Assembly (NCBI GenBank): GCA_020631035.1 | Contig: JAHDIA010000072.1 | Coordinates: 1-13,793, forward strand | Length of the DNA: 13,793 nucleotides | Origin: Chitinophagales bacterium | Lineage (GTDB): Bacteria; Bacteroidota; Bacteroidia; Chitinophagales; UBA2359 | Direction: 5' to 3' | In this document: positions 6,101 through 12,230 of the stretch, piece after piece | How positions within the stretch are numbered: the stretch's first letter is position 1 | Layout of the letters: the number at the start of each line of letters is the position of its first letter | Program-made: the position numbers and the translations under genes | The notes under the pieces: model-generated | What the model was told of the DNA's origin: nothing | Seen by the model: only the letters and a program-made list of their open reading frames with translations | Database searches by the model: none

Positions 6101-7112
6101 TGGATTTGTTTACAAGAGGGAGCATCAAAAGAGAAATCAAGCCTGTAATCAACAACAATAAATTTTGGACAGTCCAAGTTACCCAGCCAAAAGCAACACC
6201 AACACCAATGTTTACGCCATACAATGCCATAAAGTTGCTCACAATATAGGGATAAGCTCCTAGACCACCAGGAGCCACAATGACCCCAAATGTCCCGAAA
6301 CACAAAACTCCCAATCCGACAATTGGTGTAAGGTGGCTGGTACCAGGAATGGCAAAGAATACCAAATAAACCATCAAAAAGTACAATGCCCAAATGAATA
6401 CAGTATGGAAGATAAAACCACCAGGATTTTTGAGTTTGCCAATAGATAAAACGCCTTCCATCAAACTTTTCAAAACACCTTGTATTTTGTTGAGGAAAGT
6501 TCTAAAAAAGCGTGCCATCAAAACCAAAATAGCAATTCCTACAACTGCTAATATCACAACAAATAGGATGTTTTGGGTAAGCAAGTCTTGAATTTTACCA
6601 GCAACAGGCAACAAAATGTCATTGATGGCAAAGTTGCCAATGGTGTCAAATTCAATGATGAGTAATACGACTAATAAGATGAGCAAACAGAGCAAGTCTA
6701 TGGCTCGTTCGGTGATGATGGTACCAAAAGCCTTGTCAAAAGGGACCTTTTCGTAGCGGTTGAGGAATCCTGCACGGGCAGCCTCTCCCAAACGAGGAAA
6801 TGCCATATTGAACAAATAGCCAATCATTAGGGAGTAGAGCGTATTGTCCAAACGAACCTTTTTGCCAAAGGTATCCAACAACATTTTCCAGCGAATTGCC
6901 CGACTTACATGACCCACAAGAGCCAGAAAAGCAGACAAAATCAACCAGCCATACTTGATTTCTTTAAAAGACATCAGCATTTTATCCCAGCTTTCATCGT
7001 CTATACTGCTAAAAGACAGCCATATCAACAAAATGCCGAATGCCAGAAAAATAAAGAATTTTAGGACTGTACCAACGTTCGCTTTCATAAGCTTGTGCAA
7101 AATGAAGGGCAA
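6042..7112 (-). CDS. UPF0104/YbhN-type integral membrane protein (lysylphosphatidylglycerol synthase TM-domain family)
   Basis: The 356-residue protein has about eight hydrophobic segments (near 18-34, 54-70, 93-105, 139-155, 180-200, and several after 225). Family hallmarks are SRAIRWKMLL at 70-79, GYLFNMAFPRLGEAARAG at 98-115 and TERAIDL at 134-140. Members are inner-membrane proteins often called flippase-like; no substrate is established for this subgroup. A second in-frame ATG at 7088 (MKANVGTVLKFF) gives a more usual N-terminus than the first at 7112. The gene starts about 31 bp after the panC stop codon. It overlaps rfaE2 by 59 bp at its end, so it is probably transcribed from the panC promoter. 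The charged tail SNENTADHTEQNTEA is encoded within the overlap. Confidence 0.9.
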   Translation of the reverse strand: MPFILHKLMKANVGTVLKFFIFLAFGILLIWLSFSSIDDESWDKMLMSFKEIKYGWLILSAFLALVGHVSRAIRWKMLLDTFGKKVRLDNTLYSLMIGYLFNMAFPRLGEAARAGFLNRYEKVPFDKAFGTIITERAIDLLCLLILLVVLLIIEFDTIGNFAINDILLPVAGKIQDLLTQNILFVVILAVVGIAILVLMARFFRTFLNKIQGVLKSLMEGVLSIGKLKNPGGFIFHTVFIWALYFLMVYLVFFAIPGTSHLTPIVGLGVLCFGTFGVIVAPGGLGAYPYIVSNFMALYGVNIGVGVAFGWVTWTVQNLLLLITGLISLLMLPLVNKSNENTADHTEQNTEAVILEK

Positions 7113-7143
7113 AGATAGGATTTACTTTAAAGTATATTTGGGT

Positions 7144-7992
7144 TTATGGGATCAAAATATTGTCAATTAAACGCACCTTCCCCAAATGAACCGCTGTACA
7201 AACGACCAATTGTTCGGCTTCATCCCATTTGGTAACTGACTTTAAAGTAGTTGGATGAACAATGTCGAAATAATCTATTTTCATACTACCCGAAGCCTCA
7301 ATTTGAGCAATGGCATCTTTTTTGGCTTGTTCCACTTCACCAGAACCATAAGCTGCTCGGACATTTTCTAGGCTAGCATGAATGGTGGGAGCTTCTTTGC
7401 GTTCATCGGGTTCAAGGCGGACATTGCGAGAACTCATTGCCAGTCCATCTTCTTCTCGGATGGTAGGAGAGACCACTATCTTCGTTTTGGACTCAGTCAG
7501 TTCCAATAAACGGCGAATGATGGCAGTTTGTTGGTAGTCTTTTTGTCCCATTACAATCCAATTGGGCTGGACGATTTCAAGGAGTCGATTAACCACTTGA
7601 CCAACGCCTGCAAAGTGTCCATCACGGTGGGCGCCTTCCAATACATCGTCCAATACACCAAAGTCAAAATCATTGCGGACTTCGACATCAGATGGATAGA
7701 TTTCGTCAGGAGTAGGGAGCAATAAGACATCGCACTCACTTCCAATCAACATTTGAATGTCTTTTTCGACCGTTCTAGGGTATTTGTCGAGGTCTTCTTT
7801 TTGGTCAAACTGGGTAGGATTGACAAAAATACTCGATACAGATACATCTGCTATTTCATTGGCTTTGTTGATGAGTGACAAATGACCATTGTGCAAAGCC
7901 CCCATTGTAGGAGCAAAAGCAACGGTTTTGCCTGCTTCTCGCAATCCATCGAGGTGTTTTTGAAGATCGCTTACTTTCTTAAATATATACAT
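7144..7992 (-). CDS. panC: Pantothenate synthetase (pantoate--beta-alanine ligase)
   Basis: PanC joins pantoate and beta-alanine with ATP through a pantoyl-adenylate intermediate, the last step of pantothenate (vitamin B5) synthesis in the cytoplasm. The 282-residue product is full length. PTMGALHNGH at 28-37 holds the HIGH-type motif (HNGH). FVNPTQF at 56-62, GHFAGVGQVVNRL at 125-137, GQKDYQQ at 149-155 and REEDGLAMSSRN at 179-190 (KMSKS-like region) are all present. The ATG start gives the usual N-terminus, with PTMG near residue 28. A good promoter lies so close upstream that the mRNA may have almost no leader. In related genomes panD often follows panC; here a membrane protein follows directly and no panD is in the window. 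Confidence 0.98.
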   Translation of the reverse strand: MYIFKKVSDLQKHLDGLREAGKTVAFAPTMGALHNGHLSLINKANEIADVSVSSIFVNPTQFDQKEDLDKYPRTVEKDIQMLIGSECDVLLLPTPDEIYPSDVEVRNDFDFGVLDDVLEGAHRDGHFAGVGQVVNRLLEIVQPNWIVMGQKDYQQTAIIRRLLELTESKTKIVVSPTIREEDGLAMSSRNVRLEPDERKEAPTIHASLENVRAAYGSGEVEQAKKDAIAQIEASGSMKIDYFDIVHPTTLKSVTKWDEAEQLVVCTAVHLGKVRLIDNILIP

Positions 7993-7996
7993 ACTG

Positions 7997-8026
7997 CAAA
8001 TTTAAGATTTCTTTTTTTTTGTGCAA
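7997..8026 (-). promoter_or_regulatory. Bacteroidota-type promoter of panC
   Basis: On the minus strand TTG (8026-8024) is followed after exactly 19 nt by TAAATTTG (8004-7997), a perfect TAnnTTTG -7 element. The spacer holds a run of nine As (T-run 8012-8020 on the plus strand). Only four bases separate the -7 box from the panC ATG, so the start site should fall on or next to the start codon. Confidence 0.75.
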
Positions 8027-8040
8027 CGTCATTGATTTAT

Positions 8041-8273
8041 GGCTGCGTATTGGTCAGGTTAGCCAACGCATGTTTAAGGCTGCGTTTTAAGCTTCATCCA
8101 CCCGCTACATCCTACGTAAATACAAATTATAAGTTGGATTATGTATTGTGGATATTTTGGGTAGAGAAAATTCACGAATTTTCTCTAAGAAACAGATGAA
8201 AATGTAGTGGGAGTATTTCGCCCATTGTAAAGACGCAAGGTTTTGCGGCTGACCACAAAACGGGTGGCAGGAG
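8041..8273. other. Non-coding stretch between panC and the dispersed repeat, with palindromes
   Basis: No gene is supported. GGCTGCG occurs twice as a direct repeat (8041-8047 and 8078-8084). GCGTATTGG near 8045 can pair with CCAACGC at 8063-8069. AGAGAAAATT (8163-8172) and AATTTTCTCT (8177-8186) form a perfect 10-bp stem with a CACG loop and no T-run. GTTTTG/CAAAAC forms a small stem near 8250-8271. The density of palindromes suggests remnants of intergenic elements. Confidence 0.5.
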
Positions 8274-8408
8274 GGCGTGAAGCGGATAGTAAAAAGAACC
8301 GACGAAGGATATAGAGAGTCGATGCCTACGCCCGATAGAAGCGGTTGCCATGCAAAAGCGGATAGCGGGGACTCACTTTCAAACGAAGCCCAAAACATTC
8401 CGTACAAA
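8274..8408 (+). repeat. Dispersed intergenic repeat, copy B
   Basis: This is the plus-strand partner of copy A (3943-4083), 135 nt from GGCGTGAAG to CGTACAAA. The block order and spacing match along the whole length with only a few small gaps; roughly two thirds of positions agree by eye. The best-kept block reads CGATGCCTACGCCCGATAGA here and differs at two pyrimidines in copy A. The CCCGAT/ATCGGG hairpin of copy A is not kept. Its 3' end abuts the T-tract of the terminator of the beta-barrel gene. No clear target-site duplication was seen. Confidence 0.75.
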
Positions 8409-8445
8409 TAAAAAAACCTGACAACAGTCAAATTGTTATCAGGTT
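8409..8445 (-). terminator. Intrinsic terminator of the beta-barrel protein gene
   Basis: On the minus strand AACCTGATAACA (8445-8434) and TGTTGTCAGGTT (8426-8415) form a 12-bp stem with one G-T pair and a 7-nt loop, followed by a T-run to about 8410. It lies about 35 nt after the beta-barrel stop codon. Confidence 0.85.
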
Positions 8446-8480
8446 TTGCTTATAAAGTATTTCGTTTTTCTTAATTTTTC

Positions 8481-9227
8481 CTAGAACATTGCACCAATTC
8501 TCAAACCAGCGTATCCCATACTAACTTTGTTGTCTTTGTTATCGTAATTGAAGTCGAAAGCATCATTGCCATCGAAGGCTTTGTTGCGAAGGTAAGAGGT
8601 CAAACCTGGGCTGATGTAAATAGAAGCAAATAGTCCTGCATCTCCATCATCAGTCATAAGCCATTCAGCCCCTGCACTCAAGACCAAACCTACTCTAAAG
8701 CGTTGGATGAGGTCACCTGCTTTTTCATTGTCTGGCAAACCATCTTGAGGAGTGTAAGATGGGTCAACAAAATCGTATCTTGTTCTCAACAAGGGTAAAC
8801 CTAAGTTGACACCCAATTGTCCAAAGAAGGTGAAATCATTGATGTGGTCACCATTGGTAGATAGTTTGATGGTAACAGGAATTTCTACATAACCTGTACG
8901 ATAGGTACCTGTTCTTGTAACAGCAGTGGTAGTTGAATCAGAACCAATCGTGGTCATACTGACTTCCCCTTTGACATATTGGAAGTTTAGACCACTACCA
9001 ATGATGTAGTTGGGGTTGCCAGGGAGGTGATAGTCACTAATTAAGCCAAAACCAAAACCGAGTCCACCAGATGGATCTATGTCATTGTTTTGAGAACCTA
9101 ACCAGACACTTGTTGGTTGTACATATAGACCAAGGCGCATGTTTTCGCCTAGTAGAGATTGAGCGTTGAGTGTATTTCCAGAAAATGCAAAAAATATGAA
9201 TGCGATTAAGCACAAAATTTTCTTCAT
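8481..9227 (-). CDS. Outer-membrane beta-barrel protein (PorT-like family)
   Basis: The 248-residue protein begins with a signal peptide (MKKILCLIAFIFFAF, likely cleavage after LNA at 22). The mature part alternates polar and hydrophobic residues in strands such as GLGFGFGLISDYHL, YRTGYVEIPVTIKL and FTFFGQLGVNLGLPLL. It ends with VSMGYAGLRIGAMF, a typical C-terminal strand with terminal Phe for outer-membrane insertion. The YVEIP segment and the length fit the broad Bacteroidota outer-membrane beta-barrel families that include PorT. Many paralogues of this type exist, so equating it with the T9SS protein PorT itself is not justified. It is transcribed divergently from gldB with a 55-bp gap between start codons and has its own terminator. 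Confidence 0.85.
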   Translation of the reverse strand: MKKILCLIAFIFFAFSGNTLNAQSLLGENMRLGLYVQPTSVWLGSQNNDIDPSGGLGFGFGLISDYHLPGNPNYIIGSGLNFQYVKGEVSMTTIGSDSTTTAVTRTGTYRTGYVEIPVTIKLSTNGDHINDFTFFGQLGVNLGLPLLRTRYDFVDPSYTPQDGLPDNEKAGDLIQRFRVGLVLSAGAEWLMTDDGDAGLFASIYISPGLTSYLRNKAFDGNDAFDFNYDNKDNKVSMGYAGLRIGAMF

Positions 9228-9282
9228 AATTTTCGTTTTTAGTGTTGATAATGTGTTTTAATACTTGAATATAAAGCCGAAT

Positions 9283-10305
9283 ATGTTGATAAACAAATCT
9301 ATAAAAGTTCTTTTATTTACACTTTTAACTTTGTGTGTATTTTCATGCAAAAGTAATCAATCTAAGCCATTGCCCGATGTATCTGACATAAATGTTGATG
9401 TTAAAATTCAACATTTTGAACGAGACTTATTTGCATTGACTCCTGATAACTTTGAGGCACAGCATAGCAAACTGTTGAGTGAGTACCCAAATTTCTACCC
9501 TTTTTTCTGTAATACTTTGATGGAGTGGGGTAAGATAGACTCTTTGGAAAAAGAGGTCTTACAATTTGTACAACATCCTGATATTGCAGGGGTTTATGAT
9601 ACTGTCGCTCAAAAGTATTCGGCTATGGAGACAATTGAAGATGACTTGGTAACGGCTTTTAAATATGCCAAGCATTATTTGCCGAATACCCCAATACCTC
9701 AAAAAGTAGTCACTTATTTGTCGGCATTTCGGCAAATGGTGTTGACCTTGGACAATGATTTGTTGGGGGTCGGTTTGGATATGCATTTGGGAGAAGATTA
9801 TCCCTTTTATCCAAGTACTGGCTATCCAAAATATCAAATTCAGACTTTTACACCAGAACATTTACCAGCCCATGCTATGCATGTTTGGGCAAAACAGATT
9901 CACCCCGAACCACCAGCGGTAAGAAGTATGTTGGAGGAAATGGTCTATAAAGGAAAATTACTGTACTTTTTGGATTTGGTTTTGCCATATACTCCTGATT
10001 ATATAAAGATGGGATATACTGAATCACAAGAGGAGTGGTGTCGGAACAATGCCAGTCAGATTTGGGCATTTTTTATAGAGCGAAAGTTGTTGTATCAAAA
10101 AGAAAGTAGCAAATACGTCTACTTTACAGAACCAGGACCGAGCAGTATGGGAATGCCTCAAGAAGCTCCAGGAAATGTAGCCTCTTGGATGGGATGGCAG
10201 ATAGTCAGGAAATTTATGAAGGAAAATCCCAAGGTGACAGTGGAGGAATTGTTTGCCATTCATGATGGGCAGGAAATATTGAAACGGGCAAAGTACAAAC
10301 CGTAG
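9283..10305 (+). CDS. gldB: Gliding motility lipoprotein GldB
   Basis: The frame can open at a TTG at 9265, but the ATG at 9283 gives a better lipoprotein signal: MLINKSIKVLLF, a hydrophobic stretch and the lipobox VFSC with Cys22. The 340-residue product matches the GldB family throughout: KIQHFERDLFAL after the lipid anchor, GLDMHLGEDYPFYP at 164-177, EEMVYKGKLLYFLDLVLP at 218-235, TESQEEWCRNNASQIWAFF around 246-264, and PGNVASWMGWQIVRKFM at 296-312. GldB is an envelope lipoprotein needed for gliding in Flavobacterium; its molecular activity is not firmly established. In flavobacteria gldC often follows; here the next gene is unrelated. The short divergent region with the beta-barrel gene must hold both promoters, but no clear TAnnTTTG was found. 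Confidence 0.92.
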   Translation: MLINKSIKVLLFTLLTLCVFSCKSNQSKPLPDVSDINVDVKIQHFERDLFALTPDNFEAQHSKLLSEYPNFYPFFCNTLMEWGKIDSLEKEVLQFVQHPDIAGVYDTVAQKYSAMETIEDDLVTAFKYAKHYLPNTPIPQKVVTYLSAFRQMVLTLDNDLLGVGLDMHLGEDYPFYPSTGYPKYQIQTFTPEHLPAHAMHVWAKQIHPEPPAVRSMLEEMVYKGKLLYFLDLVLPYTPDYIKMGYTESQEEWCRNNASQIWAFFIERKLLYQKESSKYVYFTEPGPSSMGMPQEAPGNVASWMGWQIVRKFMKENPKVTVEELFAIHDGQEILKRAKYKP

Positions 10306-10462
10306 ATGGGGCAGAATGTAAAATGTTAAAAAACAAAGAATTATACTATTTGAATAAATGCAGCCGTTGTTGGAAGGTGTGCTGTAGGAATGAAGAAGAC
10401 CGATAGAAGAAAAAGAAAGCAATCTTAATCTTTTGGAATTACATACACCTAAAAACATCAGC

Positions 10463-11869
10463 ATGAAAAAATTACCACTCATTGTTTTATTGAGCAGTGG
10501 CGTGTTTTTGATGGGCTATTATTTGATAGGTCATAAACAAACCACCAATGAAAAGCAAATCCAACAAACATCAAGTGTTCAAGCCATCAATTTGCCTCCG
10601 TCCAATGCAGATTTTGAAGAATACATAGAGCTTTGCAAAGAAGTACACGAATACCGCAAAGAGCGTTTGCCAGACTTTCAGACTTGGTTGGAAATGGCTG
10701 AAGATCCGAATACCGTCATTTTGGATGCCCGTTCCAAAGAAGCCTATGACAAATTACACATCAAAGGAGCCATTAATTTTGATTTTTCTGATTTCTCAGC
10801 ACCCAAATTGGCAAAGGTCATTCCCAGCAAAGATACCAGAGTCTTGGTTTATTGCAACAATAATTTTTTTGAAGCTTTAGGGAAGGAAGTTTGGGTAGAC
10901 AACGCCAAAATACACCGACCTGTTTTTGAGGGAATAGCAAGTAATGAACAAGTTGGACCGAAAGGGCCACAAGTGAGTGTGGGTTCAACAAAGACAACTA
11001 CTGTGCCACTGTCGTCAGCCAACAAACCTCAAAGACAATTTGCTCCAGGTCCAAAAGGTCCTCCAGGTATTCAGAGTGGTTCCCCAATTCCAAATCCATA
11101 TAAAAAAGTAGTACCTCAACCCACCAACATCCAAGAAAAAACAAAGAAAGAAAACTCAGGTCCCCAATCAGTACCAAAGAAGAAAAAAGCGGGAGGCGAA
11201 ACAGGTCCAGCAGGTCCCCAAGGACCACAAGGGAATCCAGGTTCCAAAGGTCCTCAAGGCAATCCAGGTCCGAAAGGGCCACAAGGTCCAAGAGTAAGTC
11301 AAAGAGGTCCACAAGGGAATCCAGGTCCACAAGGCCCCAAAGGACCAGTAGGACCAAGCGTAAATCCAAGAGGTCCACAGGCTAATCCAGGTCCACAAGG
11401 ACCCAAGGCTAATCCAGGTCCCCAAGATTCTCAGATTAATCTAAATTCTCAGGGTTCAAGATTGTCCAAGTCAAAGACAAATAAAAGAGCATGTTGGGAT
11501 TTGAATGGAAATGGAGTAGGGGATGTAAATGAAGACAAAAATAAAGACGGTGTTTTTTCGGCAGCAGATTGTTGGGCTAGCCCTTCTAACTCAATAGCTT
11601 CCCAAGCTAATTCTGATTCTCAACCTAAACTGGGTCCTCAAGGACAAAGACCACAAAACCAAAGTCAAGGAGGGCAAAAGAGCGTATCAGAAAAAAAGTC
11701 TCCATATTGGGAATGGAACGAACAAAACCCAAATGGTTCACCCTTGGCTTTGAACATTCCTATTTTTATCAATCTCTATTATTACGGCTACAAAAACTTG
11801 TATGAGCTGGGAGAATCGGTTCCAATGGATCATCCCGATTTGGAAGTAGAAGGAAGTGGGGTAAAATAG
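10463..11869 (+). CDS. Rhodanese-like exported protein interrupted by a collagen-like (Gly-X-Y) region
   Basis: An upstream TTG at 10433 is open, but the ATG at 10463 (MKKLPLIVLL) gives a proper signal peptide or anchor (residues 5-22) and a 468-residue product. Residues about 70-135 are the first part of a rhodanese domain: VILDARSKEAYDKLHIKGAI and VLVYCNNNF, with Cys131 as predicted sulfur-carrying residue. Residues about 165-331 are collagen-like, with an unbroken Gly-X-Y run at 245-277 and further runs at 282-299 and 304-321. Residues 344-370 (CWDLNGNGVGDVNED, then DKNKDGVFSAADC) contain two DxNxDG calcium-binding-like loops between cysteines. Residues 428-452 (ALNIPIFINLYYYGYKNLYEL) match the piece that normally completes this rhodanese type after the CNNNF loop. 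Thus the collagen-like region appears inserted in the fold. Location is probably periplasmic or at the cell surface. Substrate unknown. Confidence 0.85.
   Translation: MKKLPLIVLLSSGVFLMGYYLIGHKQTTNEKQIQQTSSVQAINLPPSNADFEEYIELCKEVHEYRKERLPDFQTWLEMAEDPNTVILDARSKEAYDKLHIKGAINFDFSDFSAPKLAKVIPSKDTRVLVYCNNNFFEALGKEVWVDNAKIHRPVFEGIASNEQVGPKGPQVSVGSTKTTTVPLSSANKPQRQFAPGPKGPPGIQSGSPIPNPYKKVVPQPTNIQEKTKKENSGPQSVPKKKKAGGETGPAGPQGPQGNPGSKGPQGNPGPKGPQGPRVSQRGPQGNPGPQGPKGPVGPSVNPRGPQANPGPQGPKANPGPQDSQINLNSQGSRLSKSKTNKRACWDLNGNGVGDVNEDKNKDGVFSAADCWASPSNSIASQANSDSQPKLGPQGQRPQNQSQGGQKSVSEKKSPYWEWNEQNPNGSPLALNIPIFINLYYYGYKNLYELGESVPMDHPDLEVEGSGVK
11195..11425 (+). repeat. In-frame collagen-coding DNA repeats
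   Basis: The stretch is made of near-repeats of an 18-bp unit of the type GGTCCACAAGGGAATCCA, encoding Gly-Pro-Gln-Gly-Asn-Pro, mixed with GGTCCxAAAGG units for Gly-Pro-Lys. Two phase breaks of seven residues (Gly275 to Gly282 and Gly297 to Gly304) share the pattern GPxV..xRGPQ, so a larger unit of about 66 bp was probably duplicated. Such repeats can expand or shrink by recombination. Confidence 0.8.
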
Positions 11870-11915
11870 GGAGGACGTGATATAAAATAAGAAAACCTAG
11901 CAGTGTCTCTATTAG

Positions 11916-11951
11916 AAAACTCCTTTGGGTGTTTACACCCAAAGGAGTTTT
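11916..11951 (+). terminator. Perfect 16-bp hairpin, probable terminator of the collagen/rhodanese gene
   Basis: AAAACTCCTTTGGGTG (11916-11931) and CACCCAAAGGAGTTTT (11936-11951) pair perfectly around a TTTA loop, 47 nt after the stop codon at 11869. The stem ends in four Ts within the arm and continues with GGCATTATATT, so the U-tract is short. It could work on both strands. Confidence 0.75.
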
Positions 11952-12230
11952 GGCATTATATTAATAAGAATAATTTGCTAATAATTAAATGTATTTTTTT
12001 ATGTAATATATTATTTAATTAACAAGTGATAAAGTCAATGCAAATTATTCCATTCATCTTTTTTAATTCCCAATACCGAACAGTATATTTGCTTGTGTTT
12101 AGTGATAACTTTACATCCCACCCAGAATAGGATAAAAGGAGAAAAATTTTAAGAAGATAGTTTGTAAATAATGATATGCATTTTGCATAAATGGAATTCG
12201 TTTGTTTAATAGAGAAGAGAGGGTTGTATT
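11952..12230 (+). promoter_or_regulatory. AT-rich leader of the 518-residue gene with candidate promoter and operator
   Basis: No gene is present. TATATTTG at 12084-12091 is a perfect TAnnTTTG element, but 19 nt upstream there is TTT instead of TTG, so the match is partial. It would give a leader of about 135 nt. TATGCA (12175-12180) and TGCATA (12184-12189) form an inverted repeat with a 3-nt centre, 42 bp before the start codon, which could be an operator. AGAGAGGG near 12217-12224 is a weak ribosome-binding candidate. Confidence 0.35.

Noticed and set aside
7882..8199. 105-codon plus-strand reading frame overlapping the panC start
   Set aside because: It is antisense to panC and its promoter and has no recognisable domain or start context.
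8105..8431. 108-codon minus-strand reading frame across copy B
   Set aside because: It covers the terminator and the repeat, has no protein-like pattern and no counterpart in copy A.
8481..9227. Naming the beta-barrel gene porT because a GldB gene is next to it
   Set aside because: The family is large and paralogous; only general beta-barrel features and a YVEIP segment are visible.
10998..11425. Long minus-strand frames rich in Leu/Asp or Trp/Thr opposite the collagen repeats
   Set aside because: Their low-complexity composition is the mirror of Gly-Pro-Gln codons on the real coding strand.
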